Source of the DNA: Pseudomonas lurida | Lineage (GTDB): Bacteria > Pseudomonadota > Gammaproteobacteria > Pseudomonadales > Pseudomonadaceae | DNA: 64,000 nucleotides | Direction of reading: 5' to 3' | Assembly (NCBI RefSeq): GCF_013522705.1 | Contig: NZ_JAAMRE010000009.1 | Span: 62,001 to 126,000 of the forward strand | Shown: piece by piece, positions 55,235-64,000 of the stretch | How the letters are laid out: the number at the start of each line of letters is the position of its first letter | Position numbering within the stretch: the stretch's first letter is position 1 | The notes under the pieces: generated by a model | Seen by the model: only the letters and a program-made list of their open reading frames with translations | Told to the model about the DNA's origin: nothing | Databases searched by the model: none | Program-made: the position numbers and the translations under genes

Positions 55235-55446
55235 CCGCTTTTCAGACCTTAGCGGTCATCGAAGCTGTCCCAAATCGGCAGTCAAAACCAACCGATTCAT
55301 TGCAAAATTTTGCCGCCGTTTTTGTACATAAACAAACCAGGCCGAGCGTGGTCAGGCCTTGCACGAAAGGATAGTCGCCATTAATATCGGCAGGGTGGGT
55401 CAGCGCTTTCAGTGAGCTCGCAATCCCAGCCACTAACTGGGATCGC
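55235..55446. other. Short intergenic region between two terminators
   Basis: This 210-bp stretch lies between the chemoreceptor terminator and the VOC-gene terminator. The minus-strand open frame of 74 codons across it has no recognisable product and overlaps the second terminator, so I do not call a gene. Confidence 0.5.
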
Positions 55447-55478
55447 AAAAAAACCGTCTTAACCAAGACGGTTTTTTA
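55447..55478. terminator. Bidirectional terminator after the VOC gene
   Basis: AAAAAACCGTCTT and AAGACGGTTTTTT form a long AT-flanked stem at 55447-55476. It lies about 20 bp after the VOC stop on the minus strand. Confidence 0.85.
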
Positions 55479-55496
55479 TTGCCCGCGATTTACCGC

Positions 55497-55865
55497 TCAG
55501 CCCTCGCCCTCCTCCACAAACACCAGCCGATTCCCGAACGGATCCTTGATGCTCATCTCCCGCGAGCCCCACGGAGTTTCCTCAACGTCCGGCTTGGCGT
55601 AACGATAATCCTTGGCCAGCAATTGCCGTTGGTACCCGTCCACGCCTTGCGCCTGAATGCGCACGGCGGCGCCCGGCGACGCATCGCCATGGTGCTCGGA
55701 CAAATGCAGCACGCACTCGCCCAAAGACACCTGCAGGTACACCGGATAATTGGCCTCGAAACGGTGCTGCCAATCCACCTTGAAACCCAGGAAGTCGACG
55801 TAGAATTCCAAGGCTTTGGCTTCGTCGAAAATTCGCAGGATGGGGGTGACTTTTCCTAAGTGCAT
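55497..55865 (-). CDS. VOC-family (glyoxalase/bleomycin-resistance type) protein
   Basis: The 122-aa protein (start MHLGKVTPILRIFDEAKALEFYVDFLGF) has the paired beta-alpha-beta units of the VOC fold, with RLVFVEEGEG at the end. It resembles bleomycin-binding and glyoxalase-like proteins. There is no clear evidence for a specific ligand. It is a single gene. Confidence 0.83.
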   Translation of the reverse strand: MHLGKVTPILRIFDEAKALEFYVDFLGFKVDWQHRFEANYPVYLQVSLGECVLHLSEHHGDASPGAAVRIQAQGVDGYQRQLLAKDYRYAKPDVEETPWGSREMSIKDPFGNRLVFVEEGEG

Positions 55866-55894
55866 GGCGATCGCTCCGTGTGTGAAGGCGCCCA

Positions 55895-57358
55895 CTATAA
55901 AGACCAAAACCCACCGCGCAAATCCCCGCTGCGCGCCAGGAAGCGGCCCGGCCGTTCACCGTTGGCGTGCCCATTGTGGTAGCTCAACACACCGTTGACC
56001 CATACCCCCTCGATGCCTTCCGCCGCCCGCTGCGGTGCCTTGAAGTCTGCGACGTCACGCACTCGCAAGGGGTCGAACAACACCAGATCGGCCCAGTGCC
56101 CTTCACGGATTTCACCGCGCTCCGACAAGCCAAACCGCGCCGCCGACAAGCCGGTCATTTTGTGCACCGCCGTGTGCAGCGGGAACAACCCCACATCCCG
56201 GCTGAAATGTCCTAGCACCCGTGGGAACGCGCCCCACAGGCGCGGGTGCGGGAACGGGTCTTCCGGCAACCCGTCGGAGCCCACCATCGACAACGGATGC
56301 GCAAGGATGCGCCGCACATCCGCCTCGTCCATGCCGTAGTACACCGCCCCCGCCGGTTGCAGGCGACGGGCCGCGTCGAGCAGGGAAACGTCCCACTCGG
56401 CCGCAATGTCTTGCAAGTCGCGCCCGCCCATGGAGGGGTACGGCGTCGACCAGGTGATGGTGATGGGGAAGGCATCGGTGACTTGCTTGAGGTCCAGCGT
56501 CGAGGAACTGGCCGCATAGGGGTAGCAATCACAACCCACCGGGTGGGTTTTCGCGGCCAGTTCCAAGGACGCCAGCAACTGCGGACTACGCCCCCAGTTA
56601 CCCGCGCCGGCACATTTGAGGTGGGAAATGATCACCGGCGCCTGGGCATGCCGGCCGATCAGGAACGCTTCGTCCATGGCCTCCAGCACCGGCTCGAATT
56701 CGCTGCGCAAATGGGTGGTGTACACCGCGCCGAAAGCGGTCAGCTCTTCGCTCAGTTGCAGCACTTCATCGGTCTCGGCGTTGAACGCACTGGCGTAGGC
56801 CAAACCGGTGGACAAACCCAGGGCGCCCGCCTCAAGGCTTTCCTTCAACTGCGCGCGCATGGCCGTTATTTCTGCCTGGGTGGCCGTGCGGTAGAGGTCG
56901 TCCAAGTGGTTGCTGCGCAGCGCCGTATGGCCGATCAACGCAGCAACGTTGACCGCCGGGTGGGCGTTTTCCACCGCTTGGCGGTAGTCGGCAAAGCGCG
57001 GGTAGGCAAAGGCATCACGCCGCCCCAGCAGGTTCATCGGGTCCGGCGGATCGCCACGCAGGCTGACCGGCGCCGCGCTGATACCGCAGTTGCCGACGAT
57101 CACCGTGGTCACGCCCTGACTGAGTTTGGGCAGCATCTGCGGCTGGCGGATCACCACTGTGTCGTCGTGGGTGTGCACGTCGATAAAGCCTGGCGCCAGC
57201 ACCCGGCCACTGGCCTCGATTGTTTGCGCGGCCGAGCCGCTAGACAGCTCGCCGATGGCCTCGATACGCCCCGCGCGCACGCCTACATCGGCGACATATC
57301 CCGGGGTGTTGCTGCCATCGATAATCAGCGCCTGGCGGATCAACGTGTCGTACTTCAT
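55895..57358 (-). CDS. N-acyl-D-amino-acid deacylase (D-aminoacylase)
   Basis: The start at 57358 (MKYDTLIRQALIIDGSNTPG) gives 487 aa. It is an amidohydrolase with the metal-binding VHTHDDTVV, GNCGISAAP, ISHLKCAG and GSDGLPEDPFPHPR, the marks of D-aminoacylases. It removes an acyl group from N-acyl-D-amino acids, giving the free D-amino acid. It ends a three-gene operon with an RpiR regulator (1-bp gap) and a GntP-type permease. Confidence 0.92.
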   Translation of the reverse strand: MKYDTLIRQALIIDGSNTPGYVADVGVRAGRIEAIGELSSGSAAQTIEASGRVLAPGFIDVHTHDDTVVIRQPQMLPKLSQGVTTVIVGNCGISAAPVSLRGDPPDPMNLLGRRDAFAYPRFADYRQAVENAHPAVNVAALIGHTALRSNHLDDLYRTATQAEITAMRAQLKESLEAGALGLSTGLAYASAFNAETDEVLQLSEELTAFGAVYTTHLRSEFEPVLEAMDEAFLIGRHAQAPVIISHLKCAGAGNWGRSPQLLASLELAAKTHPVGCDCYPYAASSSTLDLKQVTDAFPITITWSTPYPSMGGRDLQDIAAEWDVSLLDAARRLQPAGAVYYGMDEADVRRILAHPLSMVGSDGLPEDPFPHPRLWGAFPRVLGHFSRDVGLFPLHTAVHKMTGLSAARFGLSERGEIREGHWADLVLFDPLRVRDVADFKAPQRAAEGIEGVWVNGVLSYHNGHANGERPGRFLARSGDLRGGFWSL

Positions 57359-57359
57359 T

Positions 57360-58220
57360 TCAATCTCCGAGCGGCAAGGCATCGGGGCCGCCGCGGTAGT
57401 CGTCCAGGGCCAGCTTGATGCGGCGCAGGCGTTCCTGATTATCGTCCGGCATGGCCAGCGCCAGCTCGGTGGCGAGCAGGTCGATGGCCAGCAGCATGCC
57501 GTAGCGCGCCGCCGTGGGTTTGTAGATAAAACTGGTTTCGGCCGGTTGCAGCGGTAGCACCACGTCGGCCAGGCGCGCCAACGGTGAGTCGGCGAGCGTG
57601 AGGGCGATAACGCGTGCGTCGTAGTTGCGCGCCAGTTCCACCACGTCGAGCAACTCGGGCGTCAGGCCGGTCAGCGAGCAGACGATCAGCACGTGCTGCG
57701 GGCCCAGCGTGGCGGCGGTGACGCGCATCATCAGTGGGTCATGGCAAGCGGCAATCGGATAGCCCAGGCGCACCAGGCGCACTTGCAACTCATCGCTGCA
57801 CAGGCTGGACGGGCCGCCCATGCCGAACGCATGCACCATGCGCGCCTTGCTCAACAGGCCGACCGCGTCGGCGAAACTTGCCTGATCGAAGCCCGCCAGG
57901 TGCTGGCGCAGCGTGGCTTCGATATCCCCCAGGATCTGCCGGTGAAACGCCGACTGCTCGGGTGTGCCCACCGGGTCCAGGAAGCGGCTGCCGACGCCGC
58001 TGGCCTGGGCCAGTTGCAGGCGCAGATCGCGCAAGTCGCGGCAACCGACACTGCGGGCAAAACGTGACAAGGTCGCAGTGCTGACCTCGGCGCGCTGGGA
58101 CAGTGCCTCCAGACTGGCCGACGCGGCAAAGCCTACGTCGTCCAGCATCAGCCGGGCGATGCGCCCTTCGCCGGCACTGAAGGACGCCTGGCGGGCGCGG
58201 ATCTGGTAGAGGATGTCCAT
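57360..58220 (-). CDS. MurR/RpiR-family transcriptional regulator
   Basis: The 286-aa protein has an N-terminal RpiR helix-turn-helix (ASLEALSQRAEVSTATLSRFARSVGCRDLRDLRLQLAQ) and a C-terminal SIS sugar-phosphate-like domain (MVHAFGMGGPSSLCSDELQVRLVRLG). It sits between the permease and D-aminoacylase genes and is likely their regulator. The ligand is probably a pathway intermediate. Confidence 0.9.
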   Translation of the reverse strand: MDILYQIRARQASFSAGEGRIARLMLDDVGFAASASLEALSQRAEVSTATLSRFARSVGCRDLRDLRLQLAQASGVGSRFLDPVGTPEQSAFHRQILGDIEATLRQHLAGFDQASFADAVGLLSKARMVHAFGMGGPSSLCSDELQVRLVRLGYPIAACHDPLMMRVTAATLGPQHVLIVCSLTGLTPELLDVVELARNYDARVIALTLADSPLARLADVVLPLQPAETSFIYKPTAARYGMLLAIDLLATELALAMPDDNQERLRRIKLALDDYRGGPDALPLGD

Positions 58221-58232
58221 AAGGGCTCCGGG

Positions 58233-59582
58233 TCAAAGCAGGCAGGACAGACCATAGGTCAGACCGAAGGCAACCACGGAAATCAGGGTTTCCAGCACGG
58301 TCCAGGTCTTGAAGGTCTGGATCACTGTCATATTGAAGTATTCCTTGATCAGCCAGAAGCCGCCGTCGTTGACGTGGGAAAAGATCACCGAGCCCGCACC
58401 GGTGGCCAGCACCAGCAATTCCGGATGTGGATAGCCCAGGCCCAGGGCCACCGGCGCCACCACACCGGAGGCAGTGGTCATGGCCACCGTGGCCGAGCCG
58501 GTAGCGATGCGCATCAGTGCGGCGAACAACCAGCCCATCACCAGCGGCGACAGGTGGAAGGCATGGGCCAGCCCCAGAATCTCGTTGGTCACGCCGGCAT
58601 CCACCAGGATGCGATTCAAACCGCCACCCGCCCCCACCAGCAGCGTGATGCTGGCAGTCGGCGCCAGGCATTCGTTGGTAAATCTGAGGATCGATTCGCG
58701 GTTGAAGCCTTGAGCCAGGCCCAGGGTCCAGAAACTGACCAGCGTCGCCACCAGCAGCGCAATCACCGAGTTGCCGATAAATAACAGGAACTGGTTGAAC
58801 CCCGTGCCCGGCGTGGACAGCACATTGGCCCAGCCGCCGATCATCATCAGCACCACTGGCAACAGAATGGTGGCCATGGTCAGGGCAAAACTCGGGAGAC
58901 GGCTACGCGGCTCGCGCTCGATAAACTGGCGCTCCAGCGGGTTTTCCGCCGGCAGGTGAATACGCGGCACGATGTATTTGGCGTAGACGGGGCCGGCGAT
59001 AATTGCCGTCGGAATGCCGATCAGAATCGCATACAGCACGGTCTGCCCCACCGACGCGTTGTACGCCAGCACCGCCATCATCGCCGCCGGGTGCGGCGGC
59101 ACCAGCGCATGCACCACCGACAAGCCGGCGACCATCGGTAAACCGACCATCAGGATCGACACCCCCACGCGCCGCGCCACGGTAAACGCGATGGGCACCA
59201 GCAACACAAAGCCCACCTCGAAAAACAGCGGCAGCCCCACCAGAAAGGCAATGCACACCATGGCCCAGTGCGCATTGCGCTCGCCGAAGCGATGGATCAA
59301 GGTGCGCGCCACCTGCTCGGCACCGCCGGACTCGGCCATCATTTTGCCGAGCATGGTGCCCAGCGCCACCACCAGGGCGATGTGTCCCAGGGTCTTGCCG
59401 ACGCCCGCCTCGTAGGAGCCCATGATGGTGTCGGCCGGCATCCCGGCCAACAGCGCCAGGCCGATAGACACCAGGGTGATGACGATAAACGGGTTGAGTC
59501 GGTAACGTGCAATCAGCACGATCAATGCAATGATGGCGATGGCAGCGTATGCCAACAGCCCAAAGCCCGGTGATGCGGCCAT
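58233..59582 (-). CDS. GntP-family permease
   Basis: The 449-aa protein (start MAASPGFGLLAYAAIAIIALIVL) has twelve or more membrane helices and the conserved VHALVPPHPAAMMAVLAYNAS and SHVNDGGFWLIKEYF of the gluconate permease family. Its operon with a D-aminoacylase suggests it imports an acylated or D-amino acid rather than gluconate. That substrate is an inference from context. Confidence 0.88.
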   Translation of the reverse strand: MAASPGFGLLAYAAIAIIALIVLIARYRLNPFIVITLVSIGLALLAGMPADTIMGSYEAGVGKTLGHIALVVALGTMLGKMMAESGGAEQVARTLIHRFGERNAHWAMVCIAFLVGLPLFFEVGFVLLVPIAFTVARRVGVSILMVGLPMVAGLSVVHALVPPHPAAMMAVLAYNASVGQTVLYAILIGIPTAIIAGPVYAKYIVPRIHLPAENPLERQFIEREPRSRLPSFALTMATILLPVVLMMIGGWANVLSTPGTGFNQFLLFIGNSVIALLVATLVSFWTLGLAQGFNRESILRFTNECLAPTASITLLVGAGGGLNRILVDAGVTNEILGLAHAFHLSPLVMGWLFAALMRIATGSATVAMTTASGVVAPVALGLGYPHPELLVLATGAGSVIFSHVNDGGFWLIKEYFNMTVIQTFKTWTVLETLISVVAFGLTYGLSCLL

Positions 59583-59827
59583 GCGGTACTCCTCGGAAAG
59601 GGTCACGTCGAATTGGTTGTGAAATTCATAAATCATTTCCCCACGGGATTTTCAAACTGCATGAAAGTAACTTTCGTCCACGGATAAGCGCTGTCGCCGT
59701 CGGACATGTTCGGCGCCATCGGATGAAAATCAGGAAGGTGTTCTTACATGAGGATCGGACGCTGGCGGAAACTCAGACCGCGCCGCTGGGTCTTAGAATG
59801 CGCACCCACTCACGCTCAGGAAAATCG

Positions 59828-60211
59828 ATGATGACTCGTAGCTCTTTCGCCGCCGCCGCCGTGCTTCTGGCCTTGTGCGGCCACGCAACGGCCGCCGATA
59901 ACGCCGCGCTGACAAAGTGCATGGACAGCGCCAACACCACGCTCGACATGGTCACCTGCAACACCAAGGAGGCCAAGGTTCAGGACGATCGCCTGAACCG
60001 CGCCTACAAAACCGCCCTCGCCGCCCAGGAAGGCCCACGTAAACAGCAGCTGCAGGACGTGCAGCGCCTGTGGATAAAGTATCGCGACGCCAATTGCGCC
60101 TTTGCCGGCTCGGCGACCGGTGGTTCCATCGATCGGGTCAACGGCTCCGGCTGCGTGCTGGACATGACCCAGACCCGCGCCCAGGAACTCGAAGACCTGA
60201 TGGGGCCATAG
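59828..60211 (+). CDS. DUF1311 (LprI-like) secreted protein
   Basis: The 127-aa protein has a Sec signal (MMTRSSFAAAAVLLALCGHATA) and a DUF1311/LprI domain with the conserved Cys residues (KCMDSANTTLDMVTCNTKEAKVQDDRLNRAYK, RDANCAF). LprI-type domains can inhibit lysozyme; the function here is not proven. It is a single gene convergent with the SulP transporter. Confidence 0.85.
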   Translation: MMTRSSFAAAAVLLALCGHATAADNAALTKCMDSANTTLDMVTCNTKEAKVQDDRLNRAYKTALAAQEGPRKQQLQDVQRLWIKYRDANCAFAGSATGGSIDRVNGSGCVLDMTQTRAQELEDLMGP

Positions 60212-60230
60212 CTCTTCGCTCTGGGCGGAG

Positions 60231-61676
60231 TCAGTCGTGATGCACCCGCGCGCGTTTGAGCAGTTTTTTGCAGCGCTCAGACAAATGCAGCACCCGCAAA
60301 TGCTTGCCGGCCTTGTTGTAGCGCTCGCGCAGGGTCATCAGCGCGGCAATCGCCGAATAATCGACGAAGCTGAGGTGGCGACAGTCCAGCGTCACCTGGG
60401 CCGGGTCGTTGGCCGGATCGAACTGGTTCAGGAACGGCGTGGTTGAGGCGAAGAACAAAGTGCCATGCAGGCGATAGAGCTTGCTGCCGTCGGCTTCCAC
60501 GTGTTCGTCGGCGTACAGCTCGCGGGCCTGCTGCCAGGCAAAATTCAGTGCCGCAATCACGATCCCGCACAGCACCGCGGTGGCCAGGTCGGTGAACACG
60601 GTGATGACCGTCACTGCGATAATCACCAGCACATCATTGAGCGGCACCTTGTTGATCACCCGCAACGACGCCCACGCGAAGGTCTGTTGAGACACCACGA
60701 ACATCACCCCCACCAGCGCCGCCAGTGGAATCCGCTCGATCAGCGGCGACAAAAACAGAATGAACAACAGGATCATCACCCCGGCAAACACCCCGGAGAA
60801 ACGCCCGCGTCCGCCGGAGCTGAGGTTGATCACGGTTTGCCCGATCATCGCGCAACCGCCCATGCCACCGAACAGGCCCGAGACCATGTTCGCGGCGCCC
60901 AGGGCCACGCTCTCACGGTCGGGGTAGCCACGGGTCTCGGTGATTTCGTCGGTGAGGTTGAGGGTCAGCAGGGTCTCCAGCAGGCCGACCATCGCCATCA
61001 GGAACGCGTAGGGCGCAATGATGCCGAGGGTTTCCAGGGTCCAGGGAACCTGCGGCAGCGCAAAGCCGGGCAGGCCACCGGCGATGTGAGCCATGTCGCC
61101 CAGGGTGCGCGTCGGCAAGCCCAGCAGGTACACCGCCAGACCCACGCCGAGGATCGCCACCAGCGCAGGCGGCACTGCGCGCGTGATGCGCGGCAGCCCA
61201 TAGACAATCGCCATGGTCACCAGCACCAGGCCGCTCATTACGTAGAGCGGCGTGCCACTGAGCCAGGCCTCGCCGTTCTTGAAATGCTCCAACTGCGCCA
61301 GGGCAATGATGATCGCCAGGCCGTTGACGAACCCCAGCATCACCGGGTGCGGCACCATGCGCACCAGCTTGCCCAGGCGCAGCAGGCCGAACGCAACCAT
61401 GATCAACCCGCCCAGCAGCACGGTGGCGAGCAGATACTCCACCCCGTGCCGCACCACCAGCGCGACGATCACCACCGCCATCGAACCGGCCGCCCCGGAC
61501 ACCATCCCCGGCCGCCCGCCGAACAGCGCGGTGAGGGTACAGATGATAAAGGCGCCGTACAGGCCCATCAGTGGGTTGAGGTGAGCGACCAGGGCGAAGG
61601 CGATGCATTCGGGCAGCAACGCAAAGGACGTGGTGAGGCCGGCCAGGGCATCGGCGCGCAGACGGGTGAGGTTCAT
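60231..61676 (-). CDS. SulP-family inorganic anion transporter
   Basis: The start at 61676 (MNLTRLRADALAGLTTSFALLPECIAFALV) gives 481 aa. The transmembrane domain matches SulP (GMVSGAAGSMAVVIVALV, GGMGGCAMIGQTVINL). A C-terminal STAS domain is present (VTLDCRHLSFVDYSAIAALMTL). Members carry sulfate, bicarbonate or other anions. The substrate is unknown. Confidence 0.92.
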   Translation of the reverse strand: MNLTRLRADALAGLTTSFALLPECIAFALVAHLNPLMGLYGAFIICTLTALFGGRPGMVSGAAGSMAVVIVALVVRHGVEYLLATVLLGGLIMVAFGLLRLGKLVRMVPHPVMLGFVNGLAIIIALAQLEHFKNGEAWLSGTPLYVMSGLVLVTMAIVYGLPRITRAVPPALVAILGVGLAVYLLGLPTRTLGDMAHIAGGLPGFALPQVPWTLETLGIIAPYAFLMAMVGLLETLLTLNLTDEITETRGYPDRESVALGAANMVSGLFGGMGGCAMIGQTVINLSSGGRGRFSGVFAGVMILLFILFLSPLIERIPLAALVGVMFVVSQQTFAWASLRVINKVPLNDVLVIIAVTVITVFTDLATAVLCGIVIAALNFAWQQARELYADEHVEADGSKLYRLHGTLFFASTTPFLNQFDPANDPAQVTLDCRHLSFVDYSAIAALMTLRERYNKAGKHLRVLHLSERCKKLLKRARVHHD

Positions 61677-61799
61677 GAGGTACCAGGGTATTGCGGGGAA
61701 TAAGGCCGGGAATGGTACGGAATTGAGCGGGGTGGGGCTAGTCTTGAAGGCCGAGTGGGCGCCATCGGGGTGCAAGCCCGCTCTCACATGACCGTCGAA

Positions 61800-62696
61800 T
61801 CAGCAGGCATACCGCGCCAGCTTGGCCTGGATAAAGTCCAGGAAGCACTGGATGCGCAGTGCCAACTGCGAGTTGCGATAGAACACCGCGTGGATCGGTT
61901 GGCGGTAGCCGCTGTAAAACGTTTCCAGCAGCGGCACCAGGCGCCCGGCGTCGATGTCGTCGAAGGTCATGAAGTTCGACAGGCAAGCAATGCCCTGCCC
62001 TTCCAATGCCAGGTGACGCAGGGTTTCGCCGCTGGAAGCGCCGATGCTCGGCTGGATCAGCCAGCGGTCGCCTGCCGCATGGCGCAGCGGCCAATGGTTG
62101 AGGGTTTCGGTCTGGGTGAAACCCAGCAAGGTGTGATCCGCCAGGTCAGCGACCGTGCGTGGCGTGCCGTGGCGCTCAAGATAGTCGGGGCTGGCAAGGA
62201 TATGCAGCGGGGTGCAGCCCAGGGACCGCGCATGCAGGCTCGAATCGGCCAACGCACCGATGCGAATCGCAATGTCGGTGCTCTGTTCCAGCAGGTCGAT
62301 GATCAGGTCATCGCTGTTGAGCTCCAGTTGGATCTGCGGATACAGGCGGCGAAATTCGGCGATGTACGGAATGATCCCGTGCAGCATGAACGGCACCGCC
62401 GCATTGATGCGCAGGCGCCCGGCCGGTGTTTGCTGGCGCGAGCTGAGGCGTTCTTCCAGCTCATCCATCTGCGCCAGAATCGCCTTGGCCTGCTCGAAGA
62501 AGTATTTGCCTTCCTCGGTCAGGTCCATGCGCCGCGTGGTGCGGTTGATCAGCGTGGTGTCGAGCTTGGCTTCCAGGCGCGACAACGTCCGGCTGACCGC
62601 CGACGGCGTCTGCCCGGCCTGCTCCGCCGCTGCGGAAATCGAGCCGCACTCGATCACGCTGACAAAAATCTGTAGCTCATCGGATCGGGCTTTCAC
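61800..62696 (-). CDS. LysR-family transcriptional regulator
   Basis: The 298-aa protein has the LysR winged helix at the N-terminus (LQIFVSVIECGSISAAAEQAGQTPSAVSRTLSRLEAKLDTTLINRTTRRMDLTEEG) and a typical effector domain. It lies 30 bp after mdaB on the same strand, so it may be co-transcribed and control it. The ligand is unknown. Confidence 0.92.
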   Translation of the reverse strand: MKARSDELQIFVSVIECGSISAAAEQAGQTPSAVSRTLSRLEAKLDTTLINRTTRRMDLTEEGKYFFEQAKAILAQMDELEERLSSRQQTPAGRLRINAAVPFMLHGIIPYIAEFRRLYPQIQLELNSDDLIIDLLEQSTDIAIRIGALADSSLHARSLGCTPLHILASPDYLERHGTPRTVADLADHTLLGFTQTETLNHWPLRHAAGDRWLIQPSIGASSGETLRHLALEGQGIACLSNFMTFDDIDAGRLVPLLETFYSGYRQPIHAVFYRNSQLALRIQCFLDFIQAKLARYAC

Positions 62697-62726
62697 GGGC
62701 GCTCCTCTCTCATCGTGAGGCGCAGC

Positions 62727-63317
62727 TTACACCGAGAGGTTGAACACCTGCGCCAGATGCTGCTCATAGCGCGCCACATCCGCGTCGATGGCCGGGCGTT
62801 TCATCACATCCACGCAAAGGAAAGTCGGCAGGCCGGTCATGCCGAGGAATTGATTGGCCTTGTGAAACGGGAAGTACACCGCGTCCACGCCCTTGGCTTC
62901 GAAGAAATCGCTGGGGTCGTCGAAGGCTTGCTGCGGTGCGTTCCAGGTCAGCGACAACATGTACTGCTTGCCCTGGATCAGGCCACCGCTGCCGTATTTC
63001 TGCGATGCATCGGAACGGGTGCGACCATCGCTGGCATACAGGCTGCCGTGGCCTTCGGTGAAGACTTCGTCGATGTACTTCTTGACGATCCACGGCGCGC
63101 CCATCCACCAGCCGGGCATCTGGTAGATGATCACGTCGGCCCACAGGAACTTGGCGACCTCTTCGGCCACGTCGTAGCCGGCGTCGATATGAGTGACTTT
63201 GACGTCGATACCGGCACGGTCCAGCACCGCCGCTGCGGTGTCATGCAGGGTAGCGTTGTAGCGGCCATCGGAGTGGGCGAATTGTTTACCGCCGTTGAGC
63301 AACAGGACTTTTTTCAT
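62727..63317 (-). CDS. mdaB: NAD(P)H quinone oxidoreductase MdaB
   Basis: The 196-aa flavoprotein matches MdaB (KKVLLLNGGKQFAHSDGRYN, YQMPGWWMGAPWIVKKYIDEVFTEGHG). It reduces quinones by two electrons with NADPH and protects against oxidative stress and some drugs. The LysR gene downstream may regulate it. Confidence 0.93.
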   Translation of the reverse strand: MKKVLLLNGGKQFAHSDGRYNATLHDTAAAVLDRAGIDVKVTHIDAGYDVAEEVAKFLWADVIIYQMPGWWMGAPWIVKKYIDEVFTEGHGSLYASDGRTRSDASQKYGSGGLIQGKQYMLSLTWNAPQQAFDDPSDFFEAKGVDAVYFPFHKANQFLGMTGLPTFLCVDVMKRPAIDADVARYEQHLAQVFNLSV

Positions 63318-63432
63318 GGGAGATTCCAGAAGGTTGAAAGGTCTGGACGCAGACTATCCACCCAGACCCCTTCGAATAAGCCATGAACCGGCAAAATACA
63401 TTTGATCTGCAAGCACGAATAGGCGGCCATTA

Positions 63433-64000
63433 TTAACCACTGATCAGCAGATGCCCCCCCAACAGCGCCATGCCGACAAAAAATACCCTTTTGAACACCA
63501 CGGCACTGATGCGCTGGCGTACCCACTGGCCCAGCCACATGCCCAACAGCGCCGGCACCAGCGCCAGCAATGAAGCATTCAATTCAGCGCCGCCCAGCCC
63601 ACCGCGCCAGGCCAGCCCGCCAGCCAAGGCCAGGGTGGACACGCTGAACGACAGCCCCAGCGCCTGCACCAGTTGATCGCGCTGCAAGCCCAGCGCCTGC
63701 AGATATGGCACGGCCGGAATCACAAACACCCCGGTGGCTGCGGTGACGACGCCGGTGAGCAATCCGCATAGCGGGCCCAGCCAGCGCTCCGCCGCCGAGC
63801 CGACCTTGAACGTGGGCAAAAACAACCCGCTCAAGGCGTACGCCAGCAACGCTGCGCCCAAGGCGTGCGCCACCCAGCCGCCGCCGTCGATGCCCAACCA
63901 CGCCGTACCGAGCCCGGTGCCGAGAAAAATCAGCAACAGCATCGGCCACAGACGTCTGACCAGCGCACTCAGATGGCCGCCGAATGCCAGTTGCCAGAGG
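63433..64000 (-). CDS. TauE/SafE-family exporter, N-terminus outside the window
   Basis: The frame is open to the window edge without a stop, so the gene starts beyond 64000; the Met at 63942 is internal. The visible part, about 188 residues, contains repeated hydrophobic helices and VVTAATGVFVIPAVPYLQALG, typical of TauE/SafE sulfite or sulfoacetate exporters. The substrate is unknown. Confidence 0.85.
   Translation of the reverse strand, partial: LWQLAFGGHLSALVRRLWPMLLLIFLGTGLGTAWLGIDGGGWVAHALGAALLAYALSGLFLPTFKVGSAAERWLGPLCGLLTGVVTAATGVFVIPAVPYLQALGLQRDQLVQALGLSFSVSTLALAGGLAWRGGLGGAELNASLLALVPALLGMWLGQWVRQRISAVVFKRVFFVGMALLGGHLLISG

Noticed and set aside
55242..55466. 74-codon minus-strand gene between chemoreceptor and VOC genes
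   Set aside because: It runs through a strong terminator, has no ribosome site of note and no recognisable product.

Overview
The window comes from a fluorescent pseudomonad (P. fluorescens group). The evidence is gene content and gene order: proB-obgE-rpmA-rplU beside divergent ispB, folM-folE-folX, a cyoABCDE operon, hmp/norR, fklB, and many short GC-rich REP-type palindromes. Most of the window (about 7,320 to 64,000) is GC-rich core or shell chromosome. The first 7.3 kb is visibly AT-richer and reads as a mobile island whose left end lies outside the window.

Island (1-7,320). Three tightly overlapping plus-strand genes form a recombination module: the C-terminal part of one tyrosine recombinase, a complete second tyrosine recombinase (669 aa) and a small coiled-coil protein (141 aa). 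This layout matches the gmtY-gmtZ-gmtX core of Gamma-Mobile-Trio islands. The cargo lies on the minus strand. It is a reverse transcriptase (478 aa), a 199-nt spacer that folds as a structured RNA closed by a perfect 11-bp long-range stem, a SLATT-type membrane protein, a 108-aa unknown protein and a PIN-domain nuclease. The right end carries repeated TGTCC motifs and abuts a 5'-truncated PhoD-like phosphatase gene, so the island interrupted that gene. The RT-RNA-SLATT unit is the best candidate for a poorly described system, most likely anti-phage.

Chromosome, 7.3-31 kb: a PAS-GGDEF cyclase, a class III aminotransferase, a Tat-exported HisC-like aminotransferase, queC, the cytochrome bo3 operon, dsbB, a nitric-oxide detoxification pair (hmp/norR), an EamA transporter with a divergent AraC regulator, a MalT-like regulator, and a DUF1329/DUF1302 outer-membrane pair.

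Chromosome, 31-44 kb: an SDR, a class II aldolase and an alpha/beta hydrolase. A light-response neighbourhood follows, with a short LOV photoreceptor and a class II LitR/CarH-type MerR regulator beside the pterin genes folM-folE-folX. Then come DUF1244, HopJ, trxB, cysZ, a glycosyltransferase, and a lineage-specific protein built of 27-residue tandem repeats.

Chromosome, 44-64 kb: an Old Yellow Enzyme, glutathione peroxidase, creA, the proB-obgE-rpmA-rplU block, ispB, yjdM, an iron-responsive small gene with a Fur box, fklB and a chemoreceptor. These are followed by a permease/RpiR/D-aminoacylase operon, a SulP transporter, a LysR regulator with mdaB, and a TauE/SafE exporter that runs off the right edge. 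I saw no tRNA, rRNA, CRISPR array or IS element.
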